DNA of 57,113 bases. Source: JANPJV01 sp031425695 (GTDB lineage Bacteria; Pseudomonadota; Gammaproteobacteria; Xanthomonadales; SZUA-5). A program made the translations under genes and the position numbers. Location: assembly GCA_031425695.1 (NCBI GenBank), contig JANPJV010000216.1, forward strand, positions 1 through 57,113. Direction: 5' to 3'. Shown here one piece after another: positions 1-9,000 of this stretch (position 1 is the stretch's first letter; the number at the start of each line of letters is the position of its first letter). The notes beneath the pieces are model-generated. The model did not search any database, was not told where the DNA came from, and saw nothing but the letters and a program-made list of their open reading frames with translations.

Positions 1-100
1 AGCCCCGAAACCACCAAAAACAGGACCAAAAAACACCGCCAAAACAGCCTAAAATCACCCCACGTTCGAGCCCGCCTGCAAAACTGCAAGTGGCTCGATT

Positions 101-117
101 CACCCGATCATCGGGTG
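101..117. terminator. Small hairpin downstream of the acidic-tail protein
   Basis: A 6-bp stem (CACCCG/CGGGTG) with a five-base loop lies a few bases beyond the stop codon of the minus-strand gene that ends at 125. It sits between two copies of a 13-base direct repeat (GTGGCTCGATTCA at 91-103 and 115-127). No T-tract follows on the minus strand, so a role in transcription termination is only a guess. The rest of 1-124 shows nothing recognisable. Confidence 0.25.
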
Positions 118-124
118 GCTCGAT

Positions 125-1201
125 TCAGGCGATCAGTGACACTTCGGCAACGGGCTCTTCCTCAGCCGGCTCCTCGGCAATCGCCTCGTCGGCTACGGGC
201 TCTTCGGCAACGGGCTGTTCGGCAGCGGGTTCTTCCGCAACTGGTTCCTCGGCAACGCGGCTCGGGGGCGCTTGCGCTGGGCGAAGGGGTGGGGGCGCTG
301 CGGCCGGCGCTTTCTCAGTCGTCCCGTAATTCCTCGGTTTCCCAGTCGCCGGGTCCAAGAAGAGCACGCCTTCCGTTCCGGGTGGTGCCGCCGGCGGACA
401 TCGCTGATCGTTACTGGCGGATGGGCCAAAGGCCTCGTACCAACAAGAGATGGAAACATCGCCGTCGCCCTGGGGCGATGCGGGCTGCGCGGCGACGATC
501 TCCCCCGGATTCATGACTTTGCCCGTCGCCGGATCGACCCAGATCTCCCGGCTTGACACGCCGACTGGTCTGGTCAGCGGACACCCCCGCTGCCAGCGAT
601 CTGGTGCACCGTATTCGTCATACCCGCACCACAGCAAACCCCTGACATCGTCCTCATCCAGGTAGACGGCAGCGGAGTTGGGATCTTTTCCACCGGTGTC
701 TATCTCGCCCTTCATGACCGGGCGACCGCCCGGCGCGACCCGCTGGATGCTTGCGTACACCTTCTGGACGGTGTCACCGTCGAGGTTCTCGCCGAGCGCC
801 ATCACCGCCAGCACCTGGTTGCCGCCTTTCACGATGGTGAGGTCCCACTGGATGGGCTTGCCCGCAAGGGTGGCGCTGCCGACCGAATAAATCTGCTGCA
901 GGCCGGTCACCTCGTTGACCTCGTCGTCGACGTCGACCTGCAGGTCGGTCAGGCGGCCCTGCATGCCCGCTGCCCACTTCTCGACGTAACCGGGGATGTT
1001 CGCTTCCTCGATCACCGAGAACGTCAGCTGGCTCTTCCGGTCCGGCGGCTCGGCGACGAGCTGGCCGGCGTGGGTCCGCGTCTTCCATCCCGCGGGCAGC
1101 TCGATCTGCAGGCCGGTCGCCGGGTGCTTGATCAACTCCGCCATCGCGGCGGGGACGAAGGCCAGGAACGCGAGTGCGACCAGGTTCAGGATCATCCGCA
1201 T
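125..1201 (-). CDS. Secreted protein with repeated Glu/Pro-rich tail
   Basis: Not a family I can name with certainty. Residues 1-21 form a signal peptide (MRMILNLVALAFLAFVPAAMA), so export is expected. Residues about 25-155 contain a compact domain opening with GLQIELPAGW, loosely like PsbP/DcrB-type domains. It is followed by two related segments, each with cysteines and a DPATGK motif (WVDPATGKVMN and FLDPATGKPRN), which look like an internal duplication. The last 60 residues are proline-rich and then a string of VAEEP/VADEA units. The start is supported by a GGGAGG ribosome-binding site about 7 bases upstream. It lies downstream of another acidic-tail secreted protein on the same strand, and a similar tail occurs in the MbtH fusion at 45.9 kb. 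Function unknown. Confidence 0.82.
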   Translation of the reverse strand: MRMILNLVALAFLAFVPAAMAELIKHPATGLQIELPAGWKTRTHAGQLVAEPPDRKSQLTFSVIEEANIPGYVEKWAAGMQGRLTDLQVDVDDEVNEVTGLQQIYSVGSATLAGKPIQWDLTIVKGGNQVLAVMALGENLDGDTVQKVYASIQRVAPGGRPVMKGEIDTGGKDPNSAAVYLDEDDVRGLLWCGYDEYGAPDRWQRGCPLTRPVGVSSREIWVDPATGKVMNPGEIVAAQPASPQGDGDVSISCWYEAFGPSASNDQRCPPAAPPGTEGVLFLDPATGKPRNYGTTEKAPAAAPPPLRPAQAPPSRVAEEPVAEEPAAEQPVAEEPVADEAIAEEPAEEEPVAEVSLIA

Positions 1202-1240
1202 GTCGTTGCCTCCCGTGCAATGGTGAGTCTTGCGGGCAGT

Positions 1241-1473
1241 CGTAGGTCACGTTGCGCCCGCTGGTGTCTATCGCTGCCACGACGCCAATCGGGCGCTACG
1301 TGACAGTGCCGCGAGCGTTTGTCACGTAGCGCCGGATCACCAGTTCGCGTGACCCAGGCGATGCGCCGGCGCAACGTGACCTACGTGAAGGTGCCGCGGG
1401 CATTTGTCACGTAGCGCCGGATCACCAGTTCGCGTGCCCAAGCGATGCGCCGGCGCAACGTGGCCTACGTGGA
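1241..1473. repeat. Tandem ~85-bp palindromic repeat
   Basis: Two direct copies, 1306-1390 and 1391-1473, match at more than 90 percent of positions. Each holds inverted segments. GGCGCTACGTGAC (1292-1304) pairs perfectly with 1321-1333, and CGTAGGTCACGTTGCGCC (1241-1258) is the exact reverse complement of 1368-1385. CTACGTGA at 1381-1388 pairs with 1407-1414. The block fills the gap between two minus-strand genes and can fold into several alternative hairpins, in the manner of REP/BIME-type intergenic elements. Confidence 0.8.
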
Positions 1474-1478
1474 CCTCG

Positions 1479-3815
1479 TCACTCGTCTTCGTACTCCGCC
1501 TCGTCCTCACCCTCGAGCTCGGCCTCGGATTCTTCTTCAGCTTCGGCTTCGGCTTCTTCTTCAGTTTCGGCTTCCTCTTCGGCTTCGGCCTCTGCTTCCG
1601 CCTCTGCTTCCGCTTCTGCCTCTGCTTCCGCTTCCGCCTCTGCGTCTGCTGCTGCTTCTGCCTCCGCTGCGGCTTCTGCCTCTGCTTCCGCTTCGGTTTC
1701 TGCCTGCGCGGCAGCTTCTGCTTCTGCCTCGGCTTCCTCGTCGGCGGCCGCATCGGCCTCGCCATCGGCTTCGTCTTCCGCCTCGGCTTCGTCTTCCGCG
1801 TCGGCTTCGTCTTCCCCCTCGGCCTCGTCGCTGACCATCGAGGACTTGTTGCCGCCGTCATTGTCGTCTTCGGATTCATCCGCCGCGTCATCGGCGGACT
1901 CGTCTTCTGCATCGGACTCGTCGTCGGCTACGTCGTCGCCGTCGGCTTCGTCGTCAGCGGCCTCGTCGTCACCATTGGCGGCATCGTCAGCCTCGTCGGC
2001 GGCCTCATCCTCGCCATCAGCGGGTTCGTCGGCCTCGTCGTCGGCGGCCTCGTCCTCCTCACCGACATAGTCCGCATCGGCGTCGTCGCCAGTGCCATCG
2101 TTGTCGTCGTCGGTATCGGATTTGTCGCTGGTGCCGTCGTTGTCGTCGTCCTCGTCGTAGTAGTTGCCCTCGCCATCGCCGTCGCTGTCGACCTCCATGT
2201 CGAAGTCGCCCTCGTCGTCGATCTCCATCAACACCTCACCGTCATCGCCGGTGCTGACATCGTCGAAATCGTAGTACTCGGTCTCGTCGTCGCCGACCAC
2301 CTCGACGTCGATGTCGTAATCGTCGAGCTCTGGATCATCGTCGCTGAAGGCGATGCGCCCGCTGGCGTCTTCCTTGGCGTTGAAGTTGTGGCCGACGCCG
2401 ATCTCGAAATCGCTGACCTCGTAGTAGCTGTCGGCTGCCCCGGTGCTGTCGGCCACGCGAACGGTGGGTTTCTGCTGGCCACCCGCCTGGAAGTTGAAGT
2501 TGGTCGGGCTGAAGCTGATCGTTTCGGTGGCGTTCGGCCGGATCGCCAAGTCACTGACCTGGTAGACCTTGTCGGACCCGAACACGGTCAGTCCCGTCAA
2601 CGGCTGGGCAAGCGGGCGGCCGTCATGGACCAAGCGCACGTCATATTCCTGGTCCTTGGGCAGTTGTACGACGCAACCGCGCGTGCCACGCATGGGGCGC
2701 ATCGAGGCGCCGGCGATCTGGCTGTCCGCGCCCTTCGCGCCCATCTTGATCTGTTGCTTGCTGTTCTTGCCGACTGCCTGGACCTGGCTGCAACGGCTGG
2801 TCGTGTAGACCGTATAGCCTTGGGCAGGCTGGGCTGCCGGTCGCGGTTTCGTGGGTCGCGGAAGCGGTTTTGGCTTCGGACGAGGAGTCTGCTGCGGCTT
2901 CGGTTTGGGCTTCGGTTTGGGCTTGGACCCTGGGGCCTTCGCGCCCGGGGTCTTGGGCCGCGGTGCCGACGCGGGCGCCGACGCGGGCTGCGGCTTCCGT
3001 TGATTCGGCCCGCAGAACGGACACTTCAACGGCTCGTAGCGCGTCGACAGCAAGGTGACGTCCATGCTGCCGGCGCCGCCTTTCCACGCCTTTGGGTCCT
3101 CCTTCGGATTGAGCGCGGCGCCACTGTAGATCCATTCGTCGCGCCCGACATCGACGTCGATGAACTTCTCGGCGCCCGGGTAGTTGTTGTCGTAGATGAA
3201 GATGCGGTACTTGCCGGCGCCGGTCTGGTCAATCTTGTAGGGCGTGATGGCATGGCCGCCATCGGCGCCGTAGATGCCCAAGGTCGGGTAATCGTTGCCC
3301 GACTTCATGGTCTTGGCCAGATGGTCGACGATCTGCTGCAGCGACCACTTCCGCGTGGCATTGGTGGTCGATTGCACCGGCTCCAATGCTTGCGTCGTGA
3401 AGTAGGTCGAGATGGTGCGCATCAGGATTTCGTCTTCGGGCCGCAAGGCGAATGCCTGCTTGGCGCCGTATTGGTCGACCGACTCCTGCTTGATGAAGAA
3501 GGCGGCGCTGAGGACCGCCATGCCTTCGCAGTGGCCACCCTCGGTCGACTTGTTCATCTCGTCGATCCACATTTTCGCGCCCGGCGTCGGCACGCACCCA
3601 CTGGCGTCCTTGCGCGCGCATGCCTGATCGCCGAACAAGATGGCGACGTCTTCCGGCGTCAACTTCGAATGCGGGTGTTGCTGGCCGCCCCAGTTCTCGA
3701 AGCTGAAGCCGTGCGGGGTAGGGCGAAAGCCGCTGTCGGCCACCGTCTGCGCCCAAGCCGTTGACGAGTTACCCAGGGCCAGCAACAGCGATACCGCCAA
3801 GATCCGCTTGCGCAT
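1479..3815 (-). CDS. Secreted papain-like-fold protein with Asp/Glu-rich tail
   Basis: Residues 1-22 are a signal peptide. Residues about 30-265 look like a papain/C39-type cysteine hydrolase or transglutaminase-like fold. C96 sits in GGHCEGMA at a helix start, H188 in DGGHAITPY, and D209/N210 in IFIYDNN, which is the Cys-His-Asp/Asn order of that clan. This assignment is by motif only. A Pro/Lys-rich linker follows (about 280-340), then a beta-rich region (about 345-500). Next come Asp-rich stretches resembling thrombospondin type-3 calcium repeats (DSDGDGEG, DEDDDNDGTSD). The last 200 residues are almost entirely Ala/Glu/Asp. A GGAGG site 6 bases before the ATG supports the start. Strong negative charge and likely calcium binding suggest a surface or extracellular role; the substrate is unknown. 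Confidence 0.85.
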   Translation of the reverse strand: MRKRILAVSLLLALGNSSTAWAQTVADSGFRPTPHGFSFENWGGQQHPHSKLTPEDVAILFGDQACARKDASGCVPTPGAKMWIDEMNKSTEGGHCEGMAVLSAAFFIKQESVDQYGAKQAFALRPEDEILMRTISTYFTTQALEPVQSTTNATRKWSLQQIVDHLAKTMKSGNDYPTLGIYGADGGHAITPYKIDQTGAGKYRIFIYDNNYPGAEKFIDVDVGRDEWIYSGAALNPKEDPKAWKGGAGSMDVTLLSTRYEPLKCPFCGPNQRKPQPASAPASAPRPKTPGAKAPGSKPKPKPKPKPQQTPRPKPKPLPRPTKPRPAAQPAQGYTVYTTSRCSQVQAVGKNSKQQIKMGAKGADSQIAGASMRPMRGTRGCVVQLPKDQEYDVRLVHDGRPLAQPLTGLTVFGSDKVYQVSDLAIRPNATETISFSPTNFNFQAGGQQKPTVRVADSTGAADSYYEVSDFEIGVGHNFNAKEDASGRIAFSDDDPELDDYDIDVEVVGDDETEYYDFDDVSTGDDGEVLMEIDDEGDFDMEVDSDGDGEGNYYDEDDDNDGTSDKSDTDDDNDGTGDDADADYVGEEDEAADDEADEPADGEDEAADEADDAANGDDEAADDEADGDDVADDESDAEDESADDAADESEDDNDGGNKSSMVSDEAEGEDEADAEDEAEAEDEADGEADAAADEEAEAEAEAAAQAETEAEAEAEAAAEAEAAADAEAEAEAEAEAEAEAEAEAEAEEEAETEEEAEAEAEEESEAELEGEDEAEYEDE

Positions 3816-4197
3816 TTTTGCCTCCGATCGGTGAGCAGACAGCCGGGGTCGCTTATCTGAGCTCCGGCTCTGTGGAGCGCTGGGCCGAGACTTGCGATGT
3901 GAAGGGAATGTATCACCTACCCCAAATTAGTGTGAAGAGACGCTAACCGTTTCGAGGCCTCCCGGGCTGACGCAGCTGGCGTGGACCAGCCCATGCGTGG
4001 GATCACAGATAGCTCAGGAAGTCGTGCCGGCGAGCACCGTCGTTTCGGCAATCGGCAGGTGGAGAATATGCGCGCCGATCGGGGCGACCTGACTCCCACT
4101 GAGCGGCAGAGGCCGCCCGAATGGGTGACCTTCGGGGCATGACCATGCGAGCCCGTTCGTGCACACTTTTTCACCTTCTTCGATCGGGCCATTCGCC
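3816..4197. other. Divergent intergenic region
   Basis: This 382-base gap separates the minus-strand papain-like gene from the plus-strand serine hydrolase, so it must hold the promoters of both. I found no convincing operator palindrome, RNA gene or conserved small ORF in it. Confidence 0.4.
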
Positions 4198-5862
4198 ATG
4201 CGGCAACTCGCTGTCCTTCCTTTGCTGGCAATCGCTTTCAGCGCGCAGGCCGACACTCCCAAGCTCGCGCCTAAGGCCGAGGTTGCCGCCTACGCCGAGG
4301 AATTGCTCGCTGATATGTATCCGGCCAACGGTCCTGGTGCGGCGGTGTTGGTCGTACGCGGAGACGAAGTCCTGTATCGAGGCGCGCGCGGCATGGCGAG
4401 CGTCGAGCTTGGCGTGGCCTTGTCGCCGGACCAGGCGTTCCGCATCGGCTCGGTGACCAAGCAGTACGCCGCTGCGGCGCTGCTTAAGCTGGTCGAAGCC
4501 GGCAAGGTCGATCTTGAGGATCCGCTCACCAAGTTCCTGCCGGACTATCCGAACGGCGCCAAGATAACGGTGCGCCAGTTGCTCGATCACACCTCGGGTG
4601 TCAAGAGCTACACCGAGTTGCCCGAGGTGATGGAGAAGATGATCCGCCTGGATCTCACCACCGAGCAACTGGTCGCGAGCTTCAAGGATCAGCCGGCGAG
4701 TTTTGCGCCGGGTGCGAAATGGGCCTACAACAACTCTGGCTATGTGCTGGTCGGTGCGGTGATCGAGGCAGCCAGCGGCAAGCCGTGGCACGTCCACCTC
4801 AAGGACGCGGTGCTCGCGCCGGCGGGTTTGCAGCACACCTGGTACGGTTCCAACGACGTCGTCATTCCGGGGATGGCAAATGGCTACACGGTCAAAGACG
4901 CGCGCCTGGCGCCGATGGCCTTTCTCAGCATGACCCAGCCGCATGCGGCTGGTGCGCTGGTCGCGACCGTCGACGATCTGCACGCATGGAACCGTGCACT
5001 GCACGGCGGCAAGGTGCTGAGCGAGAAAACCTACACGGCGATGATCACGCCCGGCAAGGCTGCGGCGCACTACGGATTGGGCATCGGGCGCAATACGCTG
5101 CGCGGACACACACAACTGGTGCACGGCGGCGGCATCTTCGGCTTCGCGAGCCACCTCGCCTATGTGCCGGATGCGCAGCTCAGCATCGTGGTATTGCAGA
5201 ACGCCGACAACACGCTCAACGGCAAAGGTGATCCGGGAATGGTCGCCAGGCAGATCGGCGCGTTCGCACTCGGCGATCCGTATCCGGCCGCAAAGGCGAT
5301 CGAGGTCGATGGCAAGACGCTCCTGAGCTACCAGGGTGTCTATCGCATCGACGAGGGCAACACGCGCGTGTTGCGCGTGGTCGATGGCAAACTCACAGCG
5401 CAGCGCACCGGCGGCGAACGCCTGCCGCTGATGCCAATCGCCAAGGACCGCTTCCTGTACGAGGGCAGCCTGACTTGGCTCGACCTCGAGCGGGACGCCG
5501 CGGGCAAGCTCACCGGCATGCGGATGTTTCAAGAGGGCGAGGGCGCGGGCGAGGTTGCCGCGCTGACCACCGATCCGCTGCCGAGCGACCGCGCGTCAAT
5601 CACCCTGACCACCGATCAACTGCAGCGTTTGGCAGGCACCTATGCGGCCGACGGCATGAATATGCGCGTGTTCCTCGAAGGAACCCAGTTGAAGACCCAG
5701 CTCGATGGCCAGCCAGCGTTCGATCTGTTCGCAGAAACGCCGAGCAAGTTCTTCCTGACGGTGGTCGATGCCACGCTCGAGTTCGCGCCGGAAGCGGGTG
5801 CGACCACGGGCGTCACCCTGCATCAGGGTCCGGCGGTGATTGAGTTCAAGCGCAAGGAGTGA
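4198..5862 (+). CDS. Secreted serine hydrolase, class C beta-lactamase fold
   Basis: Predicted periplasmic or secreted serine hydrolase of the beta-lactamase class C/penicillin-binding-protein-like family (esterase, peptidase or amidase activities are known in the family; the substrate cannot be read from sequence). With the ATG at 4198 the protein has 554 residues and opens with a signal peptide (MRQLAVLPLLAIAFSAQA). A GTG 13 codons upstream is in frame but would spoil the signal peptide. The catalytic S-x-x-K is S85-VT-K88 in FRIGSVTK, the Tyr motif is Y177-N-N in WAYNNSGY, and the third box is H309-GGG. Residues about 370-554 form a C-terminal beta-rich extension common in such hydrolases. 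It is isolated: divergent from the papain-like gene and convergent with the kinase behind it. Confidence 0.92.
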   Translation: MRQLAVLPLLAIAFSAQADTPKLAPKAEVAAYAEELLADMYPANGPGAAVLVVRGDEVLYRGARGMASVELGVALSPDQAFRIGSVTKQYAAAALLKLVEAGKVDLEDPLTKFLPDYPNGAKITVRQLLDHTSGVKSYTELPEVMEKMIRLDLTTEQLVASFKDQPASFAPGAKWAYNNSGYVLVGAVIEAASGKPWHVHLKDAVLAPAGLQHTWYGSNDVVIPGMANGYTVKDARLAPMAFLSMTQPHAAGALVATVDDLHAWNRALHGGKVLSEKTYTAMITPGKAAAHYGLGIGRNTLRGHTQLVHGGGIFGFASHLAYVPDAQLSIVVLQNADNTLNGKGDPGMVARQIGAFALGDPYPAAKAIEVDGKTLLSYQGVYRIDEGNTRVLRVVDGKLTAQRTGGERLPLMPIAKDRFLYEGSLTWLDLERDAAGKLTGMRMFQEGEGAGEVAALTTDPLPSDRASITLTTDQLQRLAGTYAADGMNMRVFLEGTQLKTQLDGQPAFDLFAETPSKFFLTVVDATLEFAPEAGATTGVTLHQGPAVIEFKRKE

Positions 5863-6033
5863 AGGATCGGCTGCACGAGCTCACGGATATGTTCGCAGTT
5901 CATTCTGGGGATATGCGGTGATGTGCAATCGCCTGCATGGTGTCGTGCAGACGTTGCCCGAGGCGCTCGAGGGTCAGATGAAGAGGTTGCGGTCCGCTGG
6001 GCCGAACGTCAGAACTCTGACCCCGTTCTAGGC

Positions 6034-6062
6034 ACGCACGCATCGGACGCCTGGGCGTGCGT
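6034..6062. terminator. Hairpin between convergent genes
   Basis: ACGCACGC (6034-6041) pairs with GCGTGCGT (6055-6062) across a 13-base loop, between the serine hydrolase (ending 5862) and the convergent kinase (ending 6099). There is no obvious U-tract, so intrinsic termination is uncertain. Confidence 0.3.
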
Positions 6063-6098
6063 TGCGTCGGTTCGGTTCTGCAGGGGACGAGTTGAGGC

Positions 6099-9000
6099 TC
6101 AGTGCCGGACTCGGTGCAACAGTCGGAACAGTTGGTCCATGTCCACCGGCTTGACCAGGTGCTCGTCGAACCCGGCATCTCCGGAACGGCGGCGATCCTC
6201 TTCCTGGCCCCAGCCGGTCAGGGCCACCAGGATGGCAGTCTTGGCCCATGGATCCTTGCGCATCGCTCTGCAGACGTCGTAGCCACTCATCGACGGCAGG
6301 CCGATGTCGAGCAGCACCAATTGCGGACGGAAATCACGGGCCGAGTCAATTGCCGCCGGACCGTCATCGCTCGTGCGCACCTCGTGGCCCATCAGCGCGA
6401 GCATCATCTGCAGGGTGATGGCGGCATCCAGGTTGTCATCCACGACCAGGATCCGGTGCGACGCGCCTTGCCCTACCTGCGGCGTGGAAATCGTCGGCTC
6501 GGCGTCCTGCCCGTCGGCAACCGCCGGTAGCCGAACAACGAACTCGCTGCCCGCTCCTGGCCCTTCGCTGCGGGCCTCGACCGACCCATCATGAAGTTCG
6601 ACCAGCCGCTTGACCAGGGTCAGTCCGATGCCGAGGCCGCCCTGCGCATTGGCAGTGCCGCGATGCACCTGGGTGAACATCTCGAAGATTGATCCGAGGG
6701 AATCGGTGGGAATCCCGAGTCCGGTGTCGCGCACCCTGATGACCGCCTGCGATCCTTCGAGGACAGCACTGAGCGCGATTTCTCCCCCGCTGGGCGTGTA
6801 CTTGGCGGCGTTGTTGAGCAGGTTGGAAAACACCTGCGCGAGCCGGACTCGATCAGCGATGACGTTGATGGGATAGGACGGGAGCTCGATGGTGAGCGCG
6901 TTGCCGGTCCGCTGGATCAACGGGCCGCTGGTTTCGGCCGCGCTGTGGATCGCCTCGGTGAGGGGAATCACTTCCTTGCGCAGCTCGATTCGATTGCGCG
7001 TGATTCGCGAAACGTCCAGCAGGTCGTCCACCAGCCGCACCAGGTGGTCCACCTGACGCTCCATCATCACGCGCGCCTGCGCCACGACCGGCTTTTCCGG
7101 GCCCGCGAGGCTGAGCACGTCCAGGCCGCTGCGGATCGGCGCGAGCGGATTCCTGAGCTCATGGGCGAGGGTTGCCAGGAACTCGTCCTTGCGCCGGTCG
7201 GCCTGGCGCATCTCCTCGTAAAGCTCGGCGTTTTCGATCGCAACCGTGGTGCGGTGCGCGAGTTCCTGCGCAACCGCCAGGTCGGTCTCGTCGTAAGTGT
7301 GGCCCGACTCGGCCATCACGAAGGTCACCACCCCGCGCACCTTCCCGCGCAAGGTGAGCGGTACCCCGATATAGGACCGCAGGCCGAGCTGCTTGATCGC
7401 TGCGAGTGCCTCTTGGTCCGGGACCGATGCTTCGAGCAATTGATCATCGATCTGCGGGATCAATTCCGGCTCGCCGGTGCGCGCGATATGCCATGCGCCG
7501 TTGGGCGAATCCTTAGGCGGCGGCCACTTTTCATGTATCTGGATTCCCAGCCGGACCTTGGCTGCGTCCACGTGAGACACCGCCACGCGTCGCAGTTCGC
7601 CATTGGCTTCGAGGACATCCACGGCGACCCAGTCGGCGAACGCAGGGACCGCCAGGGAAGCCACCTTCTGGAGCGTGCTGTCGAAGTCGACAATCGCGGC
7701 CAGCGCCGCGCTCGCCGCCGACAGGAACTGCGCCGTCTGTTCATTGCGCCTGCGCGTCGTGACGTCGAGACCGATGCCGAGCATCCGCAAGGGCGCGCCG
7801 GCTTGGTCCGTGAATACCTTTCCAGAGCCGGCGATCCAGTGGATGCTGCCGTCGCGCCGGGGGTTCCTGAACTCCGTGTAGAAGGAACCTCCCCGCTGCA
7901 GCGCGTCCTCGATCGCTGCGCCCACCTCCCGCTGGTCATCGGGATGAATGAGCTGCTGGAAGTGGTGGAAGGTGCCGCCGAATTCGCCCTTGGAGAGGCC
8001 GTGAAGGGGTTCCAGGGTATCCGACCACTGCAGCTCGCCGGTTCGCACGTTCCAATCCCAGACGCCCATCTGGCCGGCTTCAAGGGCAAGGCGCAGGCGT
8101 TCTTCGCTTCCGCGCAATGCATCTTCGGCCCGCTGGCGCGCCGTGACATCGTCGTGCACGATCACGACCTCCTGCACCACTCCCGCGTCGTCCTTGATCG
8201 GATACACCACCGCAGCAACCCATCTCACCGGATCCTGGTGACGGGAGCGGTCCGGGAGCGTTTCGTTGGGGTCGTAGCGGATGGCCGGGACCAGGGCCGC
8301 AGTGCCCGCGAACGCCGAGCGGATCTTCGGCAAGACGCCAAGCATTTCGAGCTGCTCGTCCTCCAGGATGTTGTAGTCGTCGCCGATCTGCTCGAGGGTG
8401 ACGCCCCATAAGTCTTCCCAGCTCTTGTTGACGCGCAGGATGCGGCCGGTCGGGGAAATCACCTGGACGCTGAAGGGCGCCTGCTCCATGAGGCTGCGGA
8501 AGCGTGCTTCGCTGTCACTCAGCGACTGCTCGAGGCGCCTGCGCTCGCTGACGTCCTGCACCACCCCGTACATTCCCGTAACCCCGCCCGCCTGGTCATA
8601 GACGGCACGGCCGAGGGCACCCACCCACCGCGGGTCCGCCGCCGGTCGCATGACCCGGTATTCAATGGCGTAGGGCAGGCGTTGCTCGATGACTCGTTCC
8701 ACCTCGGCGCGCGCGCGCTCGCGGTCGTCCGGGTGCAGCAGCGCCTGCAATTGCGTCCAGGTGATCGATCGGCCGGGCTCGTTGCCGAAAATGGCGGTAG
8801 CGCGCTCGGACAAGGTGACGACGTCGGTCTCGGCATCCCAGCTCCAGTCACCCAGATCGGCGGCGCCGAGCGCGAGGTTGAGCCGCTCGGCCGCATTCTG
8901 TGCGCTTCGGTAAAGCCGCGCATTGTCGATCGCGACCGCGGCCTGCGCGGCCACGCCCCGCAGCAGGCGCTCGTGGTGCTCCGTGAACACGGCGGGCTGT

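Noticed and set aside
1404..3764. 786-codon plus-strand open frame opposite the papain-like protein
   Set aside because: It is antisense to a gene with signal peptide, motifs and a good ribosome-binding site. Its Val/Leu/Phe-rich composition is just the complement of the Asp/Glu/Ala codons.
4171..5532. 453-codon minus-strand frame opposite the serine hydrolase
   Set aside because: No domain or signal; high-GC shadow of a gene whose catalytic motifs are all intact.
6945..8411. 488-codon plus-strand frame within the first kinase gene
   Set aside because: Antisense to conserved PAS/GAF/kinase sequence, with no recognisable domain.
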